This document shows, piece after piece, positions 47,002 through 54,802 of a DNA stretch of 64,000 nucleotides. The notes under the pieces were generated by a model. The model did no database searches. It was given only the letters and a program-made list of their open reading frames with translations, and was not told where the DNA came from. Origin of the DNA: an uncultured Ruminococcus sp. (lineage in GTDB: Bacteria > Bacillota > Clostridia > Lachnospirales > Lachnospiraceae); contig CAJFGR010000032.1 of NCBI GenBank assembly GCA_904377845.1, positions 1 to 64,000 of the forward strand, written 5' to 3'. Each line of letters starts with the position of its first letter. Positions within the stretch are counted from its first letter, which is position 1. The position numbers were made by a program, and so were the translations under genes.

Positions 47002-47276
47002 CGGCGAATACCTCCTTTCCCGAGGAAGGGTTTATCCAGTTCTTTGAAAATAGTTCCGCGCTCCAGACCTTTGCACGGGTCATAGAGATCCTGCCATTTC
47101 TGCCATGGGACGTATGCCATGGCGACAGGCATATCTGACGGAAAGTGATCGTGTGTATCCGGACATCCGTCCATCCTGCAGCGGCAGCTTCCGGCTGAAG
47201 ACGGCATGGAAGCGGCTGCCTGTAAAGGCTGCGCAGAGCGGCGCTGACAGCGCATATTATTCTGATAATTTGCCAT
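46998..47276 (-). CDS. cotJA: Spore coat protein CotJA
   Basis: A 92-residue coat-associated protein. The core MPVAMAYVPWQKWQDLYDP and LERGTIFKELDKPFLGK is diagnostic for CotJA; a cysteine-rich stretch (SCRCRMDGCPDTHDH) precedes it. The start at 47276 (MANYQNN) is chosen because AAAGGAGA lies about ten bases upstream on the minus strand; the frame extends ten residues further without a good site. First gene of the operon. Confidence 0.92.
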   Translation of the reverse strand: MANYQNNMRCQRRSAQPLQAAASMPSSAGSCRCRMDGCPDTHDHFPSDMPVAMAYVPWQKWQDLYDPCKGLERGTIFKELDKPFLGKGGIRR

Positions 47277-47319
47277 TATACGGCGTCTCCTTTCATGATG
47301 AAACAATATCTTTGTATTT

Positions 47320-47348
47320 AAAGTATGAGATGAAAAATCAGATGTGAC
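47320..47348 (-). promoter_or_regulatory. Candidate sigma-E-type promoter for cotJABC
   Basis: On the minus strand, GTCACATC (47348-47341) and CATACTTT (47327-47320) lie 13 bases apart, resembling the sigma-E pattern of a GTCATATT-like -35 and CATACAAT-like -10. The start codon is about 43 bases downstream. cotJ genes are known to be sigma-E dependent, and sigE lies in this window. Confidence 0.45.
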
Positions 47349-47380
47349 AGGACAGACTGCAAAGATTCCTGAAATATTTC

Positions 47381-47409
47381 TTTACATTTTACTCCAAATT
47401 ATATATAAT
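47381..47409 (+). promoter_or_regulatory. Sigma-A promoter of tRNA-Pro
   Basis: TTTACA (47381-47386), 17 bases, and TATAAT (47404-47409); the mature tRNA begins 12 bases after the -10. It diverges from the cotJ promoter. Confidence 0.75.
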
Positions 47410-47420
47410 GTATGAGTCGG

Positions 47421-47495
47421 CGGGGTGTGGCTCAGTTTGGTTAGAGCGCACGGCTGGGGGCCGTGAGGTCGCAGGTTCGAATCCTGTCACCCCAA
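47421..47495 (+). tRNA. tRNA-Pro (GGG)
   Basis: A full cloverleaf: acceptor CGGGGTG / CACCCCA, D stem GCTC/GAGC, anticodon stem CACGG/CCGTG with loop CTGGGGG and anticodon GGG (47456-47458), T stem GCAGG/CCTGT with TTCGAAT. The first acceptor pair is C1-A72, a mismatch, where bacterial tRNA-Pro usually has C1-G72. CCA is not encoded (AAGG follows). The loop and arms are otherwise regular. Confidence 0.93.
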
Positions 47496-47561
47496 GGCTA
47501 CTTACCGAAACTGGTTCCTTATCTGTTATAAGCGAGATTTTAACCAGAAAGCGATGGTAGT

Positions 47562-49028
47562 ATGAAGAGCAGGATTGTACGCCCGGTCAACCGCCGGGGG
47601 CAGAACAGCAGCAAGAGAAGAAAGAGAGGGAGCGTCTCAGGGGATACTCAGCCAATGCGTCCTGTCGGGCAGAATATCAGGCAGAGCCGGCTTGGTGATA
47701 CACAGCCGATGCGTCCGGTAAGTCCTGCCCCGGGTTACAGTACATACCGAAATGCATACAGAGAGTCCATTGACCGCCGCAGGGAGATGCTGCGCACTTC
47801 GCAGCCGCAGGCAGAACACAGGCGGAATCGCCCGGCTGCAAAAGCAAAGCGGGGCAGTGTGAGCAGACTGCTCGCCGAGCGGAAGCGCAGAGCAGGCGCA
47901 GCTGCCGGGGAGATGTATTTTGACTATGATCTGCTGCTTGTCATTATCTTCCTTATGTGTTTCGGACTTGTCATGCTCTACAGTGTGAGTTCCTATGAGG
48001 CGGATGCGGATTTTGGAAATGACCTGTACTATTTCACCAGACAGGCTTTGATCGGAGCGGCAGGTTTCGTGGTGATGTTTCTTGTATCGAAGATCGATTA
48101 CCATATTTACGGAGCGTTTGCAGTAGAGATATATGTATTTGCCATGTTTATGATGGCCTTGGTCCGTACCCCTTTGGGGCTTACGCTGAACGGAGCCAGA
48201 AGATGGATAAAGCTTCCGGCGGGGCAGACGCTGCAGCCGGCTGAGATTACGAAGATTGCGGTTATCCTGTTTATTTCGTATGAGCTGTGCCGCCTGGGGA
48301 AGAAAGCATATACACTGGCGGGCATTGCGAGGGTGCTGGCGTTCGGAGCCATAGCTTCCGGAGGAGTTCTCTTCCTGACAGATAACCTGAGTACGGCCAT
48401 TATTGTAATGGCTATTACCTGTATTCTGATTTTTGTAATCCATCCGAAGACAAAACCCTTTGTGGTGATTATCATAGCCGCGGTGATTCTCGCTGTGATC
48501 GGGATTGCCGTTTTGTCGGTTATTGCGGCCAACAGTGATAATTTCAGAATTCAGCGTATTATCTCATGGCTCAATCCGGAGGCGACGGCGGCTGACGGCA
48601 GCTACCAGGTAATGCAGGGACTATATGCGATCGGAAGCGGGGGATTCTTCGGAAAAGGACTCGGCAACAGTACACAGAAGCTCGGAGTGATCCCGGAAGC
48701 TCAGAATGATATGATCCTTGTGGTTATCTGTGAAGAGCTGGGAGTGTTCGGGGCTCTCCTGATCCTGATTCTGTTCGGGGTTCTGCTGTACCGGCTGATG
48801 TTTATAGCCCAGAATGCTCCGGATCTGTACGGCTCCCTGATTGCGACCGGAATATTTGCCCATATTGCTATTCAGGTTATCTTTAATATAGCCGTTGTTA
48901 CCGGGCTGTTTCCTACTACAGGTATCACGCTGCCGTTTATCAGTTACGGGGGTACGGCGATACTGTTCCTGATGGCGGAGATGGGTGTTGCGCTGGGAAT
49001 TTCGAGAAGAATCAGACTGGAGGACTGA
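47562..49028 (+). CDS. SEDS family glycan polymerase (RodA/FtsW/SpoVE type) with long N-terminal extension
   Basis: A 488-residue peptidoglycan glycosyltransferase with ten helices and SEDS motifs (FGLVMLYSVSSYEA, SYQVMQGLYAIGSGGFFGKG, GNSTQKLGVIPEAQNDMI, PTTGITLPFISYGGTA). The first 115 residues are an Arg/Gln/Pro-rich cytoplasmic extension with GDTQPMRPV present twice (about residues 27-35 and 45-53). A second SEDS gene, in the dcw cluster at 58965, lacks it, so this copy is probably the RodA or SpoVE counterpart. The ribosome site before ATG 47562 is weak. Nothing indicates an operon with the tRNA. Confidence 0.92.
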   Translation: MKSRIVRPVNRRGQNSSKRRKRGSVSGDTQPMRPVGQNIRQSRLGDTQPMRPVSPAPGYSTYRNAYRESIDRRREMLRTSQPQAEHRRNRPAAKAKRGSVSRLLAERKRRAGAAAGEMYFDYDLLLVIIFLMCFGLVMLYSVSSYEADADFGNDLYYFTRQALIGAAGFVVMFLVSKIDYHIYGAFAVEIYVFAMFMMALVRTPLGLTLNGARRWIKLPAGQTLQPAEITKIAVILFISYELCRLGKKAYTLAGIARVLAFGAIASGGVLFLTDNLSTAIIVMAITCILIFVIHPKTKPFVVIIIAAVILAVIGIAVLSVIAANSDNFRIQRIISWLNPEATAADGSYQVMQGLYAIGSGGFFGKGLGNSTQKLGVIPEAQNDMILVVICEELGVFGALLILILFGVLLYRLMFIAQNAPDLYGSLIATGIFAHIAIQVIFNIAVVTGLFPTTGITLPFISYGGTAILFLMAEMGVALGISRRIRLED

Positions 49029-49199
49029 TCCTGATACAGGCATAAATCAGTCCCCATCCATGATGGCTGAATTGTTACATTAAAATTTCACAGGATTCCC
49101 CTTCCTTTCTCTGGAAATGTATGGTATAGTTGTATGTGGTATTGAAAACTACTTGTTATGAGGTTACAGGATATACATTGCAGTTCGGGAGGGATCATT

Positions 49200-50045
49200 G
49201 TGGATTATAAGATTATTGTAGACAGTTGCGGAGAGCTGACGCACAGGATGAAAGCGAGCGGAGTTTATGAAACGGCTTCACTCAGTATGGAGGTAGACGG
49301 AGACATTATCGCGGACGATGCGTCTTTCGATCAGGCGGACTTCCTTCGCCGTGTGGCGGCAAGCCCGGAATGTCCCAAGTCTTCCTGCCCGTCTCCGGAG
49401 AAATATATGGAGCTGTATGAAGGGAGTGAGAAGAGAGTGTATGCAGTGACCCTTTCTTCTGAACTGAGCGGTTCCTACAACAGTGCACAGCTTGGAAGAA
49501 AACTCTGGATTGAAGAGCACGGGGAGGACGGGAAGCAGATTTATGTGTTCAATTCCCGCTCTGCGTCCGTGGGAGAGACTCTCATCGGTCTTAAGATACA
49601 GGAGTGCGAGGAGCAGGGACTCGGGTTTGAAGAGACTGTCAGTACGGTGGAAAAGTATATAGAGAGCCAGCACACATATTTTGTTCTGGAGAATCTGGAT
49701 ACACTGCGCAAGAACGGGCGTCTTACAGGCATTAAGTCTTTTGTGGCGAGTGCTCTGAATATTAAGCCGGTTATGGGATCCACGCCCGAAGGAACAATCT
49801 GTCAGCTCGGACAGGCGAGGGGGATGAAACGCGCGCTTGTTAAGATGACAGACCAGATTGCACGGGAGGGCAGGGATACCCATGACAAGCTGCTGGCGAT
49901 CGCCCATTGTAACTGCCTGGAGCGGGCCAGAGAGGTAGAGCGGATGCTTCTTGAAAAAATCCAGGTAAAAGGCAGTTTCATTGTAGATACTGCGGGGATC
50001 AGTACAATGTATGCCAATGATGGAGGATTAATTGTTGTACTCTGA
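49200..50045 (+). CDS. DegV family protein (fatty-acid binding)
   Basis: A 281-residue DegV protein; the family binds fatty acids, and some members (FakB) present them to the kinase FakA for phospholipid synthesis. Motifs: YKIIVDSCGELT, KSSCPSPEKYME, VTLSSELSGSYNSAQ, NSRSASVGETL and LENLDTLRKNGRLTG. GTG 49200 is chosen because GGGAGGG lies six bases upstream and the protein then starts in the family-typical place; the frame opens at 49158. Confidence 0.93.
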   Translation: MDYKIIVDSCGELTHRMKASGVYETASLSMEVDGDIIADDASFDQADFLRRVAASPECPKSSCPSPEKYMELYEGSEKRVYAVTLSSELSGSYNSAQLGRKLWIEEHGEDGKQIYVFNSRSASVGETLIGLKIQECEEQGLGFEETVSTVEKYIESQHTYFVLENLDTLRKNGRLTGIKSFVASALNIKPVMGSTPEGTICQLGQARGMKRALVKMTDQIAREGRDTHDKLLAIAHCNCLERAREVERMLLEKIQVKGSFIVDTAGISTMYANDGGLIVVL

Positions 50046-50118
50046 GAATGATTGTGGTAAACTGTCATTATGGCTGTTGTGAACAGCAGGCAGCCGCCAG
50101 TGAAAGGAGCCGATAGAG

Positions 50119-50370
50119 ATGAGCCAGGAAAAGGTTGACAGATATAAACAGGAAAAGGCCAACAGAAAGAAAATCGTGCGTAAACAGAAGGTAATGAATA
50201 TCGTAAGGAAAAGCGTGCTTGCACTGGTAGCGCTTGCTCTTGTGGTATGGCTGGGATATTCTGCTTATGACATATATGATTCGGGAAAAGAGAGAGTGGT
50301 TGCAGAGGTCAATTATGATGCGGTGACGAATTATCTGAACGGACTTGCTGCTCAGGAGACTTCAGAATAA
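50119..50370 (+). CDS. Small single-pass membrane protein, unknown
   Basis: 83 residues: a highly basic N-terminal 35 residues (KANRKKIVRKQKVMNIVRK), one helix (SVLALVALALVVWLGYSAY), and a short external tail. A good AAAGGAG site precedes ATG 50119. It lies between degV and the mraZ promoter and ends just before a strong terminator, so it is probably cotranscribed with degV. I do not recognise the family. Confidence 0.8.
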   Translation: MSQEKVDRYKQEKANRKKIVRKQKVMNIVRKSVLALVALALVVWLGYSAYDIYDSGKERVVAEVNYDAVTNYLNGLAAQETSE

Positions 50371-50410
50371 CAGTAAATCTTAAAAAAAATCAGATATGGG
50401 TATAAAACAC

Positions 50411-50458
50411 AACATGTAGGTGACGGATTTCTATCTGTCACCTACATGTTCTTTTTTT
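50411..50458 (+). terminator. Strong terminator upstream of the division cluster
   Basis: A 17-bp stem, AACATGTAGGTGACGGA (50411-50427) with TCTGTCACCTACATGTT (50434-50450), one G-U pair and a 6-base loop, then TTTTTTT (50452-50458). Confidence 0.95.
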
Positions 50459-50526
50459 GCCCGAAAACAGGGCGTTTCGGGACCCTTTTCACGCTTCCGG
50501 GCACACAAAAAAATCAAAAAAAGGGG

Positions 50527-50555
50527 TTGAAAAAGGGTGTGCGGTGGTTTAGAAT
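50527..50555 (+). promoter_or_regulatory. Sigma-A promoter of mraZ and the dcw cluster
   Basis: TTGAAA (50527-50532), a 17-base spacer and TAGAAT (50550-50555). The -10 overlaps the MraZ-type boxes. The mraZ start is about 80 bases downstream. Confidence 0.85.
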
Positions 50556-50598
50556 GGTGACAAGTGGTAAAGAGTGGTGGATAGTGGTATAAAGTGGG
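50545..50598 (+). promoter_or_regulatory. Six direct MraZ-type operator boxes at 10-bp spacing
   Basis: TGGT or TGGG occurs at 50545, 50555, 50565, 50575, 50585 and 50595, exactly one helical turn apart, from just upstream of the -10 to after the likely transcription start. A degenerate GGGT lies at 50535. MraZ is known to bind TGGGN direct repeats separated by 5 bases in front of its own gene and repress the cluster; three to four boxes are usual. Confidence 0.9.
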
Positions 50599-50637
50599 GA
50601 GCGATGTGGAGGCTCACAGAAAGAGAAAGGATTCCGG

Positions 50638-51075
50638 ATGTTATTAGGAGAGTTTAACCATAGCATTGATGAAAAGGGAAGACTCATCATCCCGGCAAAG
50701 CTAAGGGATGACCTGGGTGACAGTTTTGTCATCTGTAACGGACTGGAAGGCTGCCTCTTTGTATACTCTCAGGAAGAATGGAACAAATTCGTTGCCGAGC
50801 TTGAAACCTTACCACGTATGAATAAGGATGCCAGAATCTTTAAACGCTATTTCTTCGGAAGTGCGTCTGAGGGCAGCTTCGACAAGCAGGGGAGAGTTCT
50901 TGTTCCGCCGTCGCTCAGAAAGGCAGCTCATCTGGAGAAAGACGTTGTCCTGGTGGGAGTTCAGGATCGCGTGGAAATCTGGGACAAGGCTCTGTGGGAA
51001 GAGCGCAGCCAGGTTAGTGAAGAAGATCTGGACGCCATTGCAGAGCGTATGGAAGCGATAGGAATCAGGATCTGA
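50638..51075 (+). CDS. mraZ: Transcriptional regulator MraZ
   Basis: A 145-residue DNA-binding protein of the AbrB/SpoVT swapped-hairpin fold, forming ring oligomers. Two MraZ half-domains are visible, each with a DxKGR-type motif: GEFNHSIDEKGRLIIPAKLR and GSFDKQGRVLVPPSLRK. It represses its own operon by binding the boxes at 50545-50598. ATG 50638 follows AAAGGA. First gene of the division and wall cluster; rsmH is 15 bases on. Confidence 0.97.
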   Translation: MLLGEFNHSIDEKGRLIIPAKLRDDLGDSFVICNGLEGCLFVYSQEEWNKFVAELETLPRMNKDARIFKRYFFGSASEGSFDKQGRVLVPPSLRKAAHLEKDVVLVGVQDRVEIWDKALWEERSQVSEEDLDAIAERMEAIGIRI

Positions 51076-51089
51076 TTTAGGAGGAGACC

Positions 51090-52025
51090 ATGGCATTCAA
51101 TCACACATCCGTCCTGCTTAAGGAGACAGTGGACGGGCTTAATGTCAGACCGGACGGCACATATGTGGACGCAACGCTGGGGGGCGGCGGCCACGCATAT
51201 GAGGTGTGCAGCCGGTTAAGTGACAAGGGGAGATTTATAGGAATAGACCAGGATGCCGACGCCATTGAGGCGGCGGGAAAACGCCTGGAAGGCTTCGGGG
51301 AGAAGGTCACGATAATACGGAGCAATTACCGTGATATGAAGCCGCAGCTCCACAAAATAGGCATTGATAAAGTTGACGGGATCGTTATTGACCTCGGGGT
51401 ATCTTCCTATCAGCTGGATACGGCTGAAAGGGGATTCTCATACCGGGTGGATGCGCCTCTTGACATGAGGATGGATCAGCGGCAGAGGATGACGGCGCGC
51501 GATATTGTCAATGACTACAGTGAATCGGAACTTTATCGGGTGATCCGCGATTACGGGGAAGACAGATTTGCGAAAAATATCGCGAAGCATATCGTGGCAG
51601 AGCGCGAGAAAGAACCGATCGAGACAACAGGACAGCTGAATGAAATTATAAGGCACGCCATTCCGATGAAGATTCAGAAGACCTCGGGACATCCGTCGAA
51701 ACGGACGTTTCAGGCGATCAGGATTGAATTGAATCACGAGCTGGATGTGCTGAAGTGTTCGTTGGATGACATGATTGATATGCTGAATCCGGGGGGACGG
51801 ATCTGCATTATAACATTTCATTCGCTGGAGGACAGGATTGTGAAGAGTGCGTTCCGCAAGAACGAGAATCCGTGTACCTGTCCGAGCCACTTCCCCGTAT
51901 GTGTGTGCGGAAAGAAATCAAAGGGGAAAGTGATAACAAGGAAGCCGATCCTCCCGACAACGGAGGAAATGGAGTCCAACAGTCGTTCAAAAAGCGCAAA
52001 GCTTCGGATATTTGAACGTGCGTAA
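51090..52025 (+). CDS. rsmH: 16S rRNA (cytosine-1402 N4) methyltransferase RsmH
   Basis: SAM-dependent methyltransferase acting on the ribosome decoding centre, long known as mraW. The 311-residue protein has [15 protein letters not shown], the SAM-binding [48 protein letters not shown] and [23 protein letters not shown] precedes ATG 51090. Confidence 0.97.
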   Translation: MAFNHTSVLLKETVDGLNVRPDGTYVDATLGGGGHAYEVCSRLSDKGRFIGIDQDADAIEAAGKRLEGFGEKVTIIRSNYRDMKPQLHKIGIDKVDGIVIDLGVSSYQLDTAERGFSYRVDAPLDMRMDQRQRMTARDIVNDYSESELYRVIRDYGEDRFAKNIAKHIVAEREKEPIETTGQLNEIIRHAIPMKIQKTSGHPSKRTFQAIRIELNHELDVLKCSLDDMIDMLNPGGRICIITFHSLEDRIVKSAFRKNENPCTCPSHFPVCVCGKKSKGKVITRKPILPTTEEMESNSRSKSAKLRIFERA

Positions 52026-52108
52026 GCAACAGGGAGTAGTTAAGATATATGTTTTGACGGGAAGGGGAGATCCCGGAGAAACAAAAAACAGGAAAGGGGC
52101 AGTTCGCT

Positions 52109-52651
52109 ATGGCAGCAGGGTACAACACATATAATAATAGAAGATCTGATTACAGGGGAAGAAATCAGAGACGGTTATATGTGTACGGAAATACCGTGCG
52201 CCAGGCGGAGCCTGTTCCGGCAAGGACGCCGAAAACGCGTCCGGCGCAGCCGCGGCGGACAAGCCGTCAGGTTGTGAGAAACAGAAACAGGGCTATGAGC
52301 ATCAGTCCGGCATACGCCGTATTTCTTGCAGTGGCGGCAGTGTGTGCGGTTATGGTCTGCGTACTGTATTTGAATCTGCAGTCGGATGTTGTGAGCAGAT
52401 CTGAGCATATTACGGCTCTTCAGGAAGATCTGGCCGAGCTTATAGAGGCAAACAATACAAGATATAATGCGGCGGCGGATTCTGTTAATCTTCAGACCGT
52501 GCAGGAGAAAGCGGTAAATGAGATGGGAATGGTGTACGCATCCGAAGGAACAGTGATCGAGTATGACAGTCCCTCCGGAGATTATGTAAAGCAGTACAGC
52601 GATATTCCCGAAAGCGGCGTGCTGGCACAGTCCAGTGACGCATCCCGCTGA
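52109..52651 (+). CDS. ftsL: FtsL-like division protein
   Basis: A 180-residue bitopic protein: a basic, Arg/Gln-rich cytoplasmic part (1-62), one helix (about 66-90), then a leucine-zipper-like coiled coil (SRSEHITALQEDLAELIEANN) and the short conserved segment VQEKAVNEMGMVYA typical of FtsL/septum formation proteins. It recruits division PBPs together with DivIB and DivIC. Sequence identity in FtsL is always low, so position between rsmH and the PBP gene is a major part of the call. An AAAGGGG site precedes ATG 52109. Confidence 0.82.
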   Translation: MAAGYNTYNNRRSDYRGRNQRRLYVYGNTVRQAEPVPARTPKTRPAQPRRTSRQVVRNRNRAMSISPAYAVFLAVAAVCAVMVCVLYLNLQSDVVSRSEHITALQEDLAELIEANNTRYNAAADSVNLQTVQEKAVNEMGMVYASEGTVIEYDSPSGDYVKQYSDIPESGVLAQSSDASR

Positions 52652-52692
52652 AATAGTCCGGTCGCGGCAGGATTTGATAAGGAATAAGTAAT

Positions 52693-54708
52693 ATGGCTGG
52701 AAGAAAGAAAAGAAAGAACAGATTTGGTTTTTTGACAAAAAAATTCCCCCTCAGAATGCAACGAAAGCTGGTAATGCTATTTATGGCAGTGATACTGGCT
52801 TTTGTTGTTCTTATAGGAAGGATTACCTGGATTAATGCATCGAAGGGAAGCAGTTATACAAAGGTTGTTCTGGATCAGCAGAGTTACAACAGCAGGGTGA
52901 TCGCCTACAAGAGGGGAGACATTGTGGACCGGAACGGTACGAAGATGGCTACAAGCGAACGTGTCTACAATGTAATACTTGATGTGGCTGTCCTTACGGA
53001 TAACGGAGAAAAGGATGACTACATAGAACCTACAAAAGAAGTGCTGGAAGAATGCTTCGGAATCAAAGGAAGTGTTGTTGACGATCTGATAGAAGAGAGA
53101 CCGAAGAGTCAGTATGAGATACTGGAAACCGGCATCGATTATGAGACGGCGCAGAAATTCAATGCCATCGATGAAGACGATGAAAATTATCCCAATGTCA
53201 GAGGAGTCTGGCTTGAGGAGGATTATACAAGAACATATCCCTATGACAGTCTTGCCAGTGATGTGATCGGATTTACCTATTCGGGAAATGCCGGGGCGAT
53301 TGGAATAGAGAGCGCTTACAATGACGTGCTCAACGGGACAGACGGCAGAGAGTATGGGTATTTTAATACCGATTCGTCTCTGGAACGCACGGTAAAACCG
53401 GCGAAAAACGGCGATACAGTTGTTTCGACTATAGACGTGACACTGCAGAGTATCGTTGAAAAATGTATTCTCGAATTTAATCAGGAACACGCCGGGGAGG
53501 GGAAACTCGGAAGCAAGAACACAGCGGTCATGATCATGAACCCGAATACCGGGGAAATCCTGGCCGAGGCTTCATATCCTAATTTTAACCTGAATTCTCC
53601 GAGAGATCTGTCGGCGATCTATACCGATGAAGAATGGGACAAAATGTCCGAAGAAGATCAGGTCAATGCAATGAATGATCTTTGGAGAAACTTCTGTGTC
53701 AGCGATGCCTATGAGCCGGGATCTACAGCGAAGCCTTTTACTATTGCGGCCGGACTGGAGTCGGGAAAGCTGAAAGGCGATGAGACGTATTACTGCGGCG
53801 GCTCTAAAAATGTCCTCGGAACGGATATCAGTTGTGCCCACAGAGACGGACACGGTACGGAGACAGTACAGGATGCGCTGGCATATTCCTGTAACGTGGC
53901 GCTGATGGATATGGCGCTTACACTCGGGGCGGATGATTTTACAAGATATCAGCATATATTCGGATTCGGCGAATATACCGGAATTGATCTTCCGGGTGAG
54001 GCTGAGACTGCCGGACTTTTATACAGTGCGGATAATATGACGGATATTGATCTTGCGACGAACTCTTTCGGACAGAATTTTAATGTCACGATGACGCAGC
54101 TTATGTCTGCGTTCTGCTCTCTCGTAAACGGCGGATATTACTATGAGCCCCATGTGGTAAAGCAGATACAGGATGAAGACGGAAATGTAATTGAGACGAA
54201 GAATCCCGTACTGCTGCGAAAGACTGTCTCGACAGAAACATCACAGACAATCAGACAGTACTTAAAAGCGACCATGGACTATGGAACAGGAAAGAGTGCT
54301 CAGGTTGAGGGATATGAAATCGGCGCAAAGACAGGAACAGCGGAAAAGCTTCCCCGTGGAAACGGGAAATATCTGTTATCCTACATTGCGTGCGCGCCTG
54401 CCAGCAATCCTGAGGTGGTAATCTATGTGATCGTCGATGAGCCGAATACAGAGGCTCAGGCGGACAGTTCACTTGTACTGGGGCTGTCCAAGGCAATTAT
54501 GGAGGAGGCATTCCCGTATCTGGGCATTACCACGATTGAGGAGAGCGAAAGCACGATTCAGACAGAGGGAGAAGATATTGGGGATACAGAATATACGGAT
54601 TATGATGAGAATTATGAAGAGACTTATGATAATCCGGACGGATCCTATATAGATGAGGACTATGACCCGGATCTGGATGACTGGGCGACCGGCGAAACGA
54701 CAGAATAG
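52693..54708 (+). CDS. Class B penicillin-binding protein (FtsI/PBP2B type)
   Basis: Septal transpeptidase of 671 residues: basic N-terminus, one helix (about 27-47), dimerisation domain with RGDIVDRNGTKMATS, and transpeptidase domain with Ser344-Thr-Ala-Lys347 (EPGSTAKPFT), SCN (399-401) and KTG (546-548, EIGAKTGTAEK). It has no PASTA domains; the last 70 residues are very acidic and tyrosine-rich (TEYTDYDENYEETYDN). A second class B PBP gene follows after a 20-bp hairpin. Confidence 0.95.
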   Translation: MAGRKKRKNRFGFLTKKFPLRMQRKLVMLFMAVILAFVVLIGRITWINASKGSSYTKVVLDQQSYNSRVIAYKRGDIVDRNGTKMATSERVYNVILDVAVLTDNGEKDDYIEPTKEVLEECFGIKGSVVDDLIEERPKSQYEILETGIDYETAQKFNAIDEDDENYPNVRGVWLEEDYTRTYPYDSLASDVIGFTYSGNAGAIGIESAYNDVLNGTDGREYGYFNTDSSLERTVKPAKNGDTVVSTIDVTLQSIVEKCILEFNQEHAGEGKLGSKNTAVMIMNPNTGEILAEASYPNFNLNSPRDLSAIYTDEEWDKMSEEDQVNAMNDLWRNFCVSDAYEPGSTAKPFTIAAGLESGKLKGDETYYCGGSKNVLGTDISCAHRDGHGTETVQDALAYSCNVALMDMALTLGADDFTRYQHIFGFGEYTGIDLPGEAETAGLLYSADNMTDIDLATNSFGQNFNVTMTQLMSAFCSLVNGGYYYEPHVVKQIQDEDGNVIETKNPVLLRKTVSTETSQTIRQYLKATMDYGTGKSAQVEGYEIGAKTGTAEKLPRGNGKYLLSYIACAPASNPEVVIYVIVDEPNTEAQADSSLVLGLSKAIMEEAFPYLGITTIEESESTIQTEGEDIGDTEYTDYDENYEETYDNPDGSYIDEDYDPDLDDWATGETTE

Positions 54709-54743
54709 TATACACAGGATTATTTTGATCCGGAAGAATAAGG

Positions 54744-54797
54744 AATAACCCTGCAGAAGATGTAATATGTTTTAACAACATCTTTTGCAGGGTTATT
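54744..54797 (+). promoter_or_regulatory. Perfect 20-bp hairpin between the two PBP genes
   Basis: AATAACCCTGCAGAAGATGT (54744-54763) pairs fully with 54778-54797, with one G-U pair and a 14-base loop. The tail TTATTTGTCT is only a weak U-tract. The 3' arm ends 5 bases before ATG 54803 and contains the likely ribosome site GCAGGG, so the structure could be a partial terminator and could hide the ribosome site of the second PBP. Confidence 0.75.
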
Positions 54798-54802
54798 TGT
54801 CT

